DNA of 64,000 nt from Desulfovibrio sp. (GCA_031272405.1 JAISTW010000050.1:1-64000); one strand, 5' to 3'; shown: positions 27,501-36,347, numbered from the stretch's first letter. Notes: generated by a model from the letters alone, not told the origin. Made by a program: numbers and translations.

Positions 27501-30487
27501 GGCGATGGTCTTGCCCCCGCCGCCTCCGGCGTCAATGCTGACGCTGTTGGTCGCGTAGTAGTAATCGCCCGTATTGGCCGTGACGTTGCCCTTGATGTCT
27601 ATCGTATCCTTGCCCTGGCCGGTGCTGATGAGAAGGGACTGATTGCTGTTGCCCGAGGCCTCCACGGAGCCGCCGATGTGCAGCTCGTCGTTGTCGTTCG
27701 GCCCGCTGCCGCCGAGATCCAGAACGGTGGAGGTGGAGGAGTTGATCCAGTTCGCGTGCACGTCGCCCGTGATGTCCAGCGTATCCGAGCCTTCGCCTGT
27801 GCGCACGGTGGAATTCTGCACATTCCCGCCGACGGTCAGGACGTCGTCGCCCGCCGCTGTGACCACGGTGGAGATGTAGACTGTGCCGCCCACATCCACG
27901 GTTTTAACGGCCGTATCCGTTGTGGAGGCGGCTGCCGTTGTCGAACCTTCGCCGGCCAGGATGGAACTGCTCGTCGCGCCGCCGGCCAGGCTGACCTTAT
28001 CCTCACCCGCGCCGGTGATGATGGTGGAGCCGCTGAGGGAATAACCGCCGGCCCCGCCGTTGATGGTGACCGTATCCGCGCCGTCCACGGCGTCTCCGTC
28101 CCTGTCCGCCTTGCCCGTGTTGATGACGGTCCCGCCGCTCACCGTACCGTCCACAATGACCGTATCTTCACCCGCGCCCGTTTCGATGCTGACGGTGCCG
28201 CTGCGCCAGGCGCCGGGATTGGGTTGCGCCTGAACCGCGTCAACCGAGATGTTGCCGCCGATGTGCAGCGTGTCGTCGGCCTCGCCGGTCTGGATGCGCA
28301 CGTTGCCGTACTGGTCGGTGCTGTTCCGGTCATAGTATCGGTACGCCTTGACGTCGCCGCCGATGTCGATGGTCTTTTCCCCGCCGGTTCCGGCGTCAAT
28401 GACAATGTCGCTGGTGTTGCCGACATATTTCCCGCCGCCGCGCCCGGCCGCGACGGAACCGGTGATGTCTATCGTGTCCGTGCCCGTGCCGGTGCTGATG
28501 AGGATGTCGTTGTTGTCGCTCTGGCTGCCGGAGAAGACACCTCCGTTGATGGTCAGCCTGTCGTTGTCGTCATTCCCGGCGCCGCCCAGGTTGAGGACGA
28601 CGTTGCGGTTCGCGCCGAGGTAGACGTCTCCGTTGACGGTCACCGTGTCGCTCCCTTCGCCGGTGGTGACCTGGACGCCCTGCGTTCTGGAAGCGCTGCC
28701 GGCGGCGGCGTCCACGTTTCTGCCCGTAAAGGTCACATCGTCGCCCATGTCGCTGGAATCCACGCCGTATGCTTCATTGTAGCCCGATCCGGCGTGGGTT
28801 TCCCCCTGGACGCGGTTGTCGCGGTACCAGTCGTCGTTGCCGTACTTGCTGTGAAAATCCGGGACGTTGGCCACATCCGCGGGGGATTCGGCGCTGTCGA
28901 AATAATTGGAGTTTTTCGGTACCACCACCTGCACCACATGGGTCTGGCCGTCGGAGCCGGTGACCTTGTAGTAGCCCTCCAGATCGCCGGGCAGGGAGCC
29001 GACGGGAACATTCAGGACAAAGGAAAGCGTGCCGTCCGGGTTGGTCGTCGCCGTCAGGTATTTGCCCATGTCGGGGGTGCCGCCTATCCATTCTCCGTCC
29101 TGCATGACAAGGCTTCCCTCGCCCACATGCTTCATGACGACGCTCTCCCCGGCCTGGGCGCCCTGGGTGTAGAGCACGGCCCGCGCGTCGTAGAGGTAAT
29201 TGCCGCCCACGGAGAAATCAATGGACTCCGAGCCGGCGATGGGGTCGCCGTCGCCGTCCACCGCCCGAAAATCAAGGACCACGTCGCCGCGTGTGCCCAC
29301 GCCGGGGGTAAAGGACACCTCGCCCGCGGCATCCACGGACACCCTGTCGCCTGTGGCGGGGTTGACGGCTTCGCCGTTCTGGTCAAGGGGGACGTACGTC
29401 TTGCCGCCGTCAAAGCTGACCTGGAAGCCTCCCTTGTCGTCCGCGCCGTAATTGACCCCGGAGTCGTTCAGGGCGCCGACGGAGACAGGCGCCAGGGCGG
29501 CGCCCGTGATATCCACGTTGTTCGCGCCGTCCGTGACGGTCAGCGTGCCGACGGGCGCGTCGTCATGCACGGTGACGCCAAGGCCCACGCTCTCGCTGTG
29601 GCCGCTTTCCGTATGGGTCAGGGTCACGTTGAGGCCGCCGAGCATGTCGGAAAGAGAGGCTGTTTCGTCAGTTTGTCCGGCATCGTCGTGGGCGACGTTT
29701 CCGGTGAGGGTGAAGACCAGTTGACCGTTCTCCACGGAAAATTCGCCTTTGCCCGCCACGCTGCCGTTGAGGGCGTCAAGGGAGGCCTGGTCCACGGTCC
29801 AGCCGTCGGGCAGGGGGTAGGAGGCGCGGTCGGTAAAGCCGTCCGGCGTTTTTGTTCCCGCGGCCAGGGCGGACTCGTCCACCTCAAAGGCAGGCCGGAA
29901 GCCTTCCGGCAGCGACGGCGGCGGCGTGACCGTGGGGGGCGTGTCTGGAGAAGGCGTGACCGATACTCCGCCGGGGGTTGTCCCGCCGCCTGTTCCGCCC
30001 GTCGGGGGCGCGGCGGCTGTCGCCGCGTCGCTCTGGGCCGCCGTTGCGGGGGCGAAGGCCGCGTTTTCCGCGATGAATGTGTCCGAAACGCCTGTCGTTG
30101 GGGAAGCGTAGTCCAGGCCGTCCAGGTGGTTCAGGCCGTCGGTCAGGCCGGCATCGCCGTAGTCGTGGTAGCGGTTGCCGCCGGTCGCGCCGGACGGCCC
30201 GGCGGCCGGGGCTATGTCCGGCGCGAAGGCGTCAAAAAAGTCCACGCCCGCGACGGTTTGCCCGTCAATCTCGAATTCGGGGAGATTGTCCTTGCTGTAT
30301 TCGGCATAAAAATTCTCGATCTCGACGGAGCTGCCGTCCTCAAACTGGAAGAGCAGACTGTCCGAGCCCTCCGGCCGGACTATCGTCGCCTGGTCGGCGG
30401 GAAAATCAAGAACAAACCTGGAATCTGGAAGCGCGGCGATGATGGTGTGTTGCCCTTCCGCGGGGGGGGGACGGTAATGTTCGACAT
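24591..30487 (-). CDS. Giant repeat/RTX adhesin, type I secretion substrate; start out of frame at a C9 run
   Basis: Predicted surface or secreted calcium-binding adhesin. The ATG at 30487 has a strong AGGAG site 8 bases upstream and encodes MSNITVPPP, but nine C at 30462-30470 shift the frame to a stop at 30380-30382 (35-residue product). With ten C, translation runs on for 1,965 residues. The restored N terminus (VLDFPADQATIVRPEGSD, LLFQFEDGSSVEIENFY, EIDGQTVAGVDFFDAFAPD) is the type found on large LapA/BapA-like adhesins, which supports 30487 as the original start; the first in-frame start otherwise is a GTG at 30245 without a ribosome binding site. Domains in full-length numbering: N-terminal anchor 1-100, Pro/Thr linker to about 190, Ig/VCBS-like modules 190-450, imperfect beta-rich repeats (DTVNIGG, SIITGEGSD) about 500-1600, RTX nonapeptides (GGDGNDYLD) near 1760-1830, and a Cys-free C terminus. 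Confidence 0.85.
26397..28068 (-). repeat. Two tandem 831-bp (277-residue) repeats in the adhesin gene
   Basis: Matching landmarks are spaced by 831 bases: the segment at 26591 recurs at 27422, and the one at 26761 recurs at 27592, with near-identical DNA over long stretches. Diverged partial copies extend on both sides (about 25.8-26.4 and 28.07-28.7 kb). 831 is divisible by three, so gain or loss of a unit would keep the reading frame. Boundaries are approximate. Confidence 0.8.
30462..30470 (-). repeat. Homopolymer run, nine C on the coding strand
   Basis: Lies 17 bases inside the reading frame opened by the ATG at 30487. C9 gives a stop after 35 codons; C10 or C7 would join that ATG to the giant adhesin frame. 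A candidate slipped-strand contingency tract, or a site of RNA polymerase slippage, or a base-calling error. Confidence 0.9.
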
Positions 30488-30505
30488 GATTTTCTCTCCT
30501 TGGTT

Positions 30506-30541
30506 TTTATAGACAAGACGGCAAAATGATACTTTTGTCAA
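30506..30541 (-). promoter_or_regulatory. Possible adhesin promoter elements (unclear pairing)
   Basis: On the minus strand a perfect -35 hexamer TTGACA (30541-30536) and a TATAAA box (30511-30506) precede the adhesin start, but 24 bases separate them, too far for a standard sigma-70 pair. The true -10 may be different or an activator may be needed. The region between flgH terminator and adhesin start is only about 80 bases, so the promoter must be here or upstream. Confidence 0.3.
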
Positions 30542-30561
30542 GCGATATCGGCATATTTTTG

Positions 30562-30594
30562 AAAATTTTCATCCCGGCCGGAAGGGCCGGGATG
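30562..30594 (-). terminator. Rho-independent terminator after flgH
   Basis: Ten-base perfect stem catcccggcc/ggccgggatg with a five-base loop, followed on the minus strand by gaaaattttcaaaaa. It lies 44 bases past the flgH stop and separates the flagellar operon from the adhesin gene. Confidence 0.65.
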
Positions 30595-30637
30595 GGACGT
30601 TGGAAAAGAGGGCGCGCCAGACGCGCCGTCAGACGGT

Positions 30638-31366
30638 CTAGAACGGCCAGATATTGTCCATGAGGCGCGTGAACCAGCCCGGCTTCTGCTTGTCGGCCAG
30701 CACGCCGCGTCCGTAGTATTCAATGCTCGCGTCGGCGATCTGGTTGGAGAGGATGGTGTTGTCCGCGTCCACGTCGCGCGTGCGTATGGTGCCGCGCACC
30801 ACCATGTATTCCGTTTCCTCGTTGACGCGTATCTCCCTCGCGCCCTCAATCTGCAGCAGGCCGCCCGGCAACACGCGGATGACGCGGGCCGCCATGGACG
30901 TGGTGACGTAGTTCTCCCGCTTGGTCTTGCCTGTGGCGGAAAGGTCGTCCCCGGATTCGCTCTTGACCAGCGGATTCTGCTGACTCACATTGCCCCGCGG
31001 GCCAAGGGGCACAAAGGGCAGAAAGCCCACCCTGGACTGGGTGAAAAGGTTGGCCACGGAATAGTCGCTGTTGGAGTCCTTCTTGGCCGTGGTTTCGGCC
31101 TTGTTCTGGGCTTTGGTGTTTTCCACCAGCTTCACCACCACAAGATCGCCCACGCGCCGCGCCCGACTGTCGGAAAAGAGAGGGTCTTCCTCGCTGGCCG
31201 CGAAGAGCGAGCCGGGATTGTTTTTGGAGCTGGTTTCGTGCCGGTATTCCTGATTCGGGGTGATGGGAGGCTGCAGAGCCGGACGCCGGTGGGCGCTGCC
31301 GCCGCCGCAGCCGGAGGCCAGCAGCAGCGCAAGCCCCAGAATTGTGATCCCTGCCCAGGTTCTCAT
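30638..31366 (-). CDS. flgH: Flagellar L-ring lipoprotein
   Basis: Forms the outer-membrane L ring around the flagellar rod. 242 residues from the ATG at 31366, preceded by AAGGAG. Lipoprotein signal with lipobox LLASGC (Cys20). FlgH-type sequence includes SLFAASEEDPLFSDSRARRVGDLVVVKL, ENYVTTSMAARVIRVLPGGLLQIEGAREIRVNEET and IRTRDVDADNTILSNQIADASIEYYGRG. Last gene of flgF-flgG-flgA-flgH; flgI, which normally follows, is absent and a terminator comes instead. Confidence 0.96.
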   Translation of the reverse strand: MRTWAGITILGLALLLASGCGGGSAHRRPALQPPITPNQEYRHETSSKNNPGSLFAASEEDPLFSDSRARRVGDLVVVKLVENTKAQNKAETTAKKDSNSDYSVANLFTQSRVGFLPFVPLGPRGNVSQQNPLVKSESGDDLSATGKTKRENYVTTSMAARVIRVLPGGLLQIEGAREIRVNEETEYMVVRGTIRTRDVDADNTILSNQIADASIEYYGRGVLADKQKPGWFTRLMDNIWPF

Positions 31367-31383
31367 GACGATTCTCCTTGGGA

Positions 31384-32553
31384 TTAATGTATTTCCACAG
31401 TGCCGCCGTCCTTGACGACGCCGTAGACCTGTTTTTTGCTTTGCAAATTCCGCACCGCAATGGTCACGCCGGGCTCCCCGTCCGTCAGGGCTTCCCCGCG
31501 CGTGCTCATGTACACGTTGCCGCGCGTGTAGATCAGATTCACGATATCGCCGCGGCGCACCATGAGCTCGCTCACCAGATCGCCGCGCAGTATGGGTTCG
31601 CCTGTGGCCACAGTGCGCGCCAGACGCCAGGGGCCGCCTTGGCCGTCCCAGGGCAGGTCCTTGAGCTGGGCCGCGTTGACCCGCATGAAGGTGACTCCCT
31701 GCGGGCTGAGGCTGTCGCCCTTGTTCAGGGGCCGAGCCGCCGCCGGCACCGTGACCCACAACAAAAGATTGGCCATGCCGGCCACGCGGCGCAGGGTCGT
31801 GCCGTCGGCTTCCTGCACGGCAAAGCGCAGGGTCACGCGTCCCGGCGCGAGCTTGCCCGGTTCCAGTTGCACGCGCTGGCCGCTGTGGGTCAAAAAGATG
31901 TATTCCGGCAGGCGAAAGTCGTGGAGTTCGGCTTCTCCGGGCATGGCCGCCAGTTGCGGCGTCAGACTTTTGACGACATAGCTGCGCAGGTCATCTTCAC
32001 GAAAGACCACGCCGCCGCGCTGGATGACAAGGGATGTCGGCAGGATGCAGCGGGCCGCCGCCTCATTGCCCAAACTCTGGCGCAGGGCCTGAGACAGCCG
32101 CGAGCGGTTGACCTGCATGGGTTTGCCTTCTTCCGTCGGGGCGGGCCACAATTCCAGCATCTTGATTTTGTTCCAGTCGTCGGCGGAGATCGCGCCCAAA
32201 GGGGTCGCCACGTCGCCCAGCAACACGTTGTCGCTGTTGGTGACCGCCGCCGCCGCTATCTTGAGCCGCCAGTCGCCGGGGTTGAGCATGTTTGTCTGTT
32301 GTGGGGCCAGCGGGGCGGCGCCGGAAGCTATCTGAACGCCGGTTCTGACCGTGCGCGCGTTCTGGGCGTTCGGGAGCAGGGGCATACGCGGCTGCGTCTT
32401 GTCCGGTATCCGCTCGGGCGAACGGCGGTTATGACGCTCGCTGTCCTGCCAGACGGGACGGTTTATCCCTTCCTGTGGGCCAGCCCATGCCATATCCCAC
32501 AGAAGCGGGACAGCGAGGGCAAGGACAAGAAAAGCGGTCAGACGCGTCGCCAC
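31384..32553 (-). CDS. flgA: Flagellar basal body P-ring assembly chaperone
   Basis: Periplasmic chaperone needed for P-ring (FlgI) polymerisation. 389 residues, long for FlgA (about 220 in enterobacteria); the first about 130 residues after the signal peptide (ending DMAWAG) are a Pro/Asn/Arg-rich extension. The C-terminal SAF domain is clear: ARPLNKGDSLSPQGVTFMRV, GEPILRGDLVSELMVRRGDIVNLIYTRG and the final TVEIH. GTG start at 32553, 9 bases after the flgG stop, with a weak GGATAA site. Confidence 0.9.
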   Translation of the reverse strand: MATRLTAFLVLALAVPLLWDMAWAGPQEGINRPVWQDSERHNRRSPERIPDKTQPRMPLLPNAQNARTVRTGVQIASGAAPLAPQQTNMLNPGDWRLKIAAAAVTNSDNVLLGDVATPLGAISADDWNKIKMLELWPAPTEEGKPMQVNRSRLSQALRQSLGNEAAARCILPTSLVIQRGGVVFREDDLRSYVVKSLTPQLAAMPGEAELHDFRLPEYIFLTHSGQRVQLEPGKLAPGRVTLRFAVQEADGTTLRRVAGMANLLLWVTVPAAARPLNKGDSLSPQGVTFMRVNAAQLKDLPWDGQGGPWRLARTVATGEPILRGDLVSELMVRRGDIVNLIYTRGNVYMSTRGEALTDGEPGVTIAVRNLQSKKQVYGVVKDGGTVEIH

Positions 32554-32562
32554 GGCTTATCC

Positions 32563-33348
32563 CTAGCTGCGTTTGAGCTGGACAGCTATGCCCAGCATCG
32601 AATCCGACGTCTGGATGGACTTGGAATTGACCTCATAGGCGCGCTGGGCGACAATCATGTTGACCATTTCGTCCACCACTTCCACGTTGGACATTTCCAG
32701 AAAACCCTGGGCCAGCGTTCCCACATTGTCCGTGCCGGGCACGCCTTCCACTTCCGGCCCCGAGGCCTCTGTCGGGGTGTACAGGTTGCGCCCGCGCGAA
32801 TCCAGACCGGCCGGATTGATAAAGGTATAGAGGGGAATTTCGGCCCCGGCGATTTCCTGGCCCTGCGCGTCCAGCGCGGCTATATGGCCGCTTGCCGAAA
32901 CGGAGATATTCTTGGTTTCCGAGGGAACGGCGAATTCCGGCTGGAGTATGTAGCCGTTGGCCGTGACCACTGTGCCGTCCTGATTGAGCTTGAACGCGCC
33001 GGAACGGGTGTACATGAGCTCGCCGTAAACATCCACCTGGAAGAACCCGTCGCCTTCAATGGCCACATCCAGGGCATTGCCGGTGTTCTGGAAATTGCCC
33101 TGGGTGAAGAATTTATGCACGGCCGTAGGGCGCGTGCCCATGCCCACCTGAATGCCCACGGGCAGCCTGTTGTCGCCTTCGGTGATGGTGCCGGCTATCT
33201 TCATGGTCTGATACATCAGATCCTCGAATTCCGCCCTGCTCTTTTTGAAGCCCGTGGTGTTGACGTTGGCCAGGTTGTTGGAAATAACGTCAACATTGAG
33301 TTGTTGGGCCACCATGCCGGTAGCGGCCGACCACAGAGAACGTATCAT
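32563..33348 (-). CDS. flgG: Flagellar distal rod protein
   Basis: Forms the distal rod that passes through the P and L rings. 261 residues, the normal FlgG length. N-terminal MIRSLWSAATGMVAQQLNVDVISNNLANVNTTGFKKSRAEFEDL and C-terminal GFLEMSNVEVVDEMVNMIVAQRAYEVNSKSIQTSDSML are diagnostic. Strong AGGAGG-like sequence just before the ATG. Between flgF and flgA in the operon. Confidence 0.97.
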   Translation of the reverse strand: MIRSLWSAATGMVAQQLNVDVISNNLANVNTTGFKKSRAEFEDLMYQTMKIAGTITEGDNRLPVGIQVGMGTRPTAVHKFFTQGNFQNTGNALDVAIEGDGFFQVDVYGELMYTRSGAFKLNQDGTVVTANGYILQPEFAVPSETKNISVSASGHIAALDAQGQEIAGAEIPLYTFINPAGLDSRGRNLYTPTEASGPEVEGVPGTDNVGTLAQGFLEMSNVEVVDEMVNMIVAQRAYEVNSKSIQTSDSMLGIAVQLKRS

Positions 33349-33381
33349 GGCAATCCTCCTGCCGATAAAAGCATCATCATA

Positions 33382-34179
33382 TTAGCCCTGACGCCGCCCC
33401 ACTTTCTGGTTGGCGTCGCGGTCCAGGGAATCCGCCGTCTGCATGACCTTCTGGTAGGCCTCAAACTGGCGATGCACCTCAATCATGTTGACCATTTCGG
33501 TCACGACTTCCACATTGGCCGTTTCAATAAAACCCTGTTCAAGACGCGCCCGGCTTTCGATGTAGGCGTCGCCCTCCGCAACCTGCACATTGGCGCGAGG
33601 TCTGTAGAGGTTGTGTCCCATTTTTTCCAGATTTTGCGGATTGCCCACACTGACCAGACTGATGACGTTCACCGGCTCATTGTCGGCCGTGACCTGCCCG
33701 TTCTCGCCGATGCCGACGTTGCGCGTGCCCGGCGGGATGACTATTTCCCCGCCGACGCCCTGCACGGGATAGCCTTGCGGGGTCATGAGCACGCCTTCGC
33801 CGTTCAGGACAAAATGGCCGTCGCGCGTCAAAAAGTCGCCGCGCGGCGTCCGGACGCGAAAGAAGGCGTTTTCTCCGCCTATGGCCACATCCAGGGCGTC
33901 TCCGGTAAAATGGAAGGAGCCTTGCGAATAGTCGGTTTTGGACACGGCTATACGGGCGCGCGACATGTTTTTGGGCTCCGGGAAAAGCGGTTTTGAGCGC
34001 ACGGTCGCCAATGGTTCGCGGATTTCGTCATGGGCGTAAAAGGCCATGGTGTCCTTGAAGGCGAGCCTGTCCTGCTTGTAGCCGGTAGTGTTGACGTTCG
34101 CCAGATTGTTGGCGATAAAATTCATGCGGTGCTCGGTGGTCAAAGCGCCGAAAAGCCCGCTGAACATGGCGTCTTGCAT
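33382..34179 (-). CDS. flgF: Flagellar proximal rod protein FlgF
   Basis: Rod subunit of the FlgF/FlgG family, 265 residues. N-terminal heptad region FSGLFGALTTEHRMNFIANNLANVNTTGYKQD and C-terminal GFIETANVEVVTEMVNMIEVHRQFEAYQKVMQTAD. Assigned FlgF, not FlgG, because the true FlgG follows and this is the first gene of the pair. AGGAG precedes the ATG. Starts the flg operon behind the sigma-54 promoter at 34240-34257. Confidence 0.93.
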   Translation of the reverse strand: MQDAMFSGLFGALTTEHRMNFIANNLANVNTTGYKQDRLAFKDTMAFYAHDEIREPLATVRSKPLFPEPKNMSRARIAVSKTDYSQGSFHFTGDALDVAIGGENAFFRVRTPRGDFLTRDGHFVLNGEGVLMTPQGYPVQGVGGEIVIPPGTRNVGIGENGQVTADNEPVNVISLVSVGNPQNLEKMGHNLYRPRANVQVAEGDAYIESRARLEQGFIETANVEVVTEMVNMIEVHRQFEAYQKVMQTADSLDRDANQKVGRRQG

Positions 34180-34239
34180 GGAAAACTCCTTTGCCCCCTC
34201 ACTTCACGCCATCGCGCGTCGGGGCATTTGGCCCTATCC

Positions 34240-34257
34240 ATGCAAGGAACGGGCCAG
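34240..34257 (-). promoter_or_regulatory. Sigma-54 promoter of the flgF-flgG-flgA-flgH operon
   Basis: Minus-strand ctggcccgttccttgcat fits CTGGCACG-N4-TTGCA with one change; the GG (34255-34254) and GC (34243-34242) are exactly ten bases apart. Transcription would begin near 34230, leaving a leader of about 50 bases to flgF. Rod and ring genes are commonly sigma-54 dependent. Confidence 0.75.
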
Positions 34258-34359
34258 AACATAACCAGCCCGCCGCCAAGGGAGAGTCATCCCGGTTGCC
34301 ATATCTTGGACGCCCTGTTATTCTCTTTCGACCAGAAAAACAATATCAAGGATATTCCC

Positions 34360-35004
34360 ATGCCTGTCGCCGTTTTTCCCCTTGGCCCGCTGGAGGTTAA
34401 CAGTTATTTGCTGTGCCGTGAAGACGCCTCTCCCGGAAATCGGGAAGCCGTCGCTATTGACGTCGGCGGCGACCCGTCCGGAATGCTCGCCTGGCTTGAA
34501 GAGCATGACGCGCGGCTTGCGGCTGTCTGTCTGACCCACAGGCACTTTGACCACCTCTACGGCGTGGCGGAGCTGGCCAGGGCCACGGCCGCGCCCGTGT
34601 ACGCGCCGGTCGAGGATGACGTGCTGGCCGAAACCGAGTCCGGCAAGGGGGGGATATGGGGGTTTCCCCCTGTGCCGCCCTTTGCATCCCAGCCTTTGCC
34701 CCCAGGCAAATGCGCCTTCGCCGGAATGGAGTGCGTTGTTCTGGAAACGCCGGGGCACACGCCTGGCGGCGTTTCTCTGTATTTCCCCGAACAGGGGATT
34801 GTTTTTACCGGGGACGTGCTCTTTTACCGTTCCATAGGCCGCACGGATTTCCCCCTGGGCGAGCACGCCGCCCTGTTGCGCTCCATCCATGAAAAACTCT
34901 TCACGCTGCCGGCGGACACTCTGGTCTATCCCGGCCACGGCCCGGAAACAAGCATCGGAGACGAGATCAAAAACAATCCCTTCTGCGGGGAGTACGCGCG
35001 CTGA
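34360..35004 (+). CDS. Metallo-beta-lactamase-fold hydrolase (glyoxalase II-like)
   Basis: 214 residues, predicted cytoplasmic zinc hydrolase. Motif THRHFDH (residues 52-58), HTPGG with the third His, TGDVLF with the bridging Asp, and GHGPETSIGDE at the C terminus, the layout of small glyoxalase II-like proteins. The substrate, probably a thioester, is not identified. AAGGA precedes the ATG at 34360, where the family sequence begins (AVFPLGPLEVNSYLL). Its stop abuts the next gene. Confidence 0.88.
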   Translation: MPVAVFPLGPLEVNSYLLCREDASPGNREAVAIDVGGDPSGMLAWLEEHDARLAAVCLTHRHFDHLYGVAELARATAAPVYAPVEDDVLAETESGKGGIWGFPPVPPFASQPLPPGKCAFAGMECVVLETPGHTPGGVSLYFPEQGIVFTGDVLFYRSIGRTDFPLGEHAALLRSIHEKLFTLPADTLVYPGHGPETSIGDEIKNNPFCGEYAR

Positions 35005-35005
35005 G

Positions 35006-35602
35006 ATGCTCATCGTCCAGTGCTCCCCCAGAGCGGACGGCGTCAGCGACGCCGTGGCGGGGCTGTTTGCCGAGGGAGCGGCGCAGGCCGGGGCAAACAT
35101 CCTCAGACTGCCCTTGCGCCAGTACCGCGTGCGGCCTTGTTCGGGTTGCCGGGCCTGTCTGCCGCCGCCGCACCGCTGCGTTTTGGCCCGGGGAAGGGAT
35201 CAGGCGGAAGAAATCTTTGCCCTGTTACTGCGCGCGCGTGTGATCTTTGTGGCGGCTCCCATATATTTTTACGCTCTGCCTTCGCATTTCAAGGCTCTTG
35301 TGGACAGGAGCCAGCGTTTCTGGGCCGCCCGCGAACACGGCGAAATCCACGAAATCCGGGCTGCCGCGCCGCTTGTGTGCGCCCTGACGGCGGGCAGGAA
35401 GCGCGGGCGGCGTCTGTTTGCCGGCGCGCGCCTCACCCTCGGATGCTTCGCCCGCGTCTTCGGATTCGGCCTGGAAACGCCTTTTCTGTTGCGCGGCCTG
35501 GAAGAGCCGCAAGAACTGCTGCGGCGCAAAACCGTCTGCCGGTCCATCCGGGACGCCGGCCGGCGCTGGGGAGCGACGGCCCATGCTCCTGAAAAGTTTT
35601 GA
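35006..35602 (+). CDS. Flavodoxin-fold NAD(P)H-dependent oxidoreductase
   Basis: 198 residues. N-terminal MLIVQCSPRADGVSDAVAGLFAEGA is an FMN phosphate-binding loop, followed by PCSGCRACLPPPHRCV, a Cys-rich segment like that of iron-sulfur flavoproteins (CxxCxxC-like spacing), and VAAPIYFYALPSHFKALVDRSQ, which contacts FMN. The Cys residues could bind a cluster or be redox-active; not determinable here. Overlaps comF by 20 bases and follows the hydrolase by one base, so the three form an operon. Confidence 0.8.
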   Translation: MLIVQCSPRADGVSDAVAGLFAEGAAQAGANILRLPLRQYRVRPCSGCRACLPPPHRCVLARGRDQAEEIFALLLRARVIFVAAPIYFYALPSHFKALVDRSQRFWAAREHGEIHEIRAAAPLVCALTAGRKRGRRLFAGARLTLGCFARVFGFGLETPFLLRGLEEPQELLRRKTVCRSIRDAGRRWGATAHAPEKF

Positions 35603-36347
35603 CCGCCTCCGGCGCAGTCATCTCTGGCGCAAGCTCGGACTGGCCCAGACGCGTTGCGTCCACTGCCTGACTCCCTTCACCGTCGGCGACAATCCGGGGC
35701 AGGGCGGCTCGTTCGCGCCGCTGTGTCCTGACTGCGCGCCGCTTTTCGCTCCCTTTGACGGCCCCCGTTGTCGCGCCTGCGCACTGCCGCTGCCCATGTC
35801 CGGGGCGGACGAGCATACCCTGTTGTGCGGAGAATGCCTTGACAATCCGCCGCCCTGGGACGGCATCTCGGCCTACGGCCTGTACCAGGGCGCGATGCGC
35901 GACGTCGTTCTGCGTCTCAAATTCAGCGGCGAAATCCCCCTCGCAAACCTGCTCGGCGCCTGTTTGAACAGGCTCACGGCCGTTCTGACTCCGCCGGACG
36001 CCCTGACGGCGGTGCCGCAGCATCCCCGGCGTTTACATCAGCGCGGTTTCAATCAGGCGCATGAAATCGCGGCCGCCTTACACCGTCTGACCGGCATTCC
36101 CCTGCGCCCGGAGCTGTTGCGACGCACGCGGCCCCACATCCTTCAAACCAACCTTTCCGGCCTTGAACGCCGGCGCAACGCGCGCCATTTTTTTCAGACG
36201 ACCCATCAGGCGGAAGGTCTCAGGCTGTGGCTGGTGGACGATGTGATGACCACGGGCGCAACCCTGCGAGCCGCGGCGCAAACCTTGCGTGACGGCGGCG
36301 CGCGGGAAACGCGTGTGCTGGTCGTGGCCAGAACTCCGCAGGATTGA
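35583..36347 (+). CDS. comF: ComF family phosphoribosyltransferase-like protein
   Basis: 254 residues. Zinc-finger-like N terminus (CVHCLTPF...CPDC, CRACALPL...CGECL) followed by a phosphoribosyltransferase domain with the PRPP loop LWLVDDVMTTGATLRAAA. In competent bacteria ComF helps DNA uptake; in others it is of unknown role. No other competence genes are nearby. The ATG at 35583 is used since the ComF-type sequence starts there. Confidence 0.87.
   Translation: MLLKSFDRLRRSHLWRKLGLAQTRCVHCLTPFTVGDNPGQGGSFAPLCPDCAPLFAPFDGPRCRACALPLPMSGADEHTLLCGECLDNPPPWDGISAYGLYQGAMRDVVLRLKFSGEIPLANLLGACLNRLTAVLTPPDALTAVPQHPRRLHQRGFNQAHEIAAALHRLTGIPLRPELLRRTRPHILQTNLSGLERRRNARHFFQTTHQAEGLRLWLVDDVMTTGATLRAAAQTLRDGGARETRVLVVARTPQD

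Noticed and set aside
24990..28700. Spaced repeats that could suggest a CRISPR array
   Set aside because: Repeats are coding, irregular in length and encode RTX and beta-repeat residues; there are no uniform spacers and no cas genes.
27351..30512. Long plus-strand open frame of 1,053 codons opposite the adhesin
   Set aside because: It mirrors the repetitive GC-rich adhesin sequence, has no ribosome binding site, and gives low-complexity Ala/Val/Asp runs; the minus-strand frame has clear RTX and repeat motifs.
31378..33996. Plus-strand open frame of 872 codons opposite flgA-flgG-flgF
   Set aside because: It is the antisense shadow of three recognisable flagellar genes.
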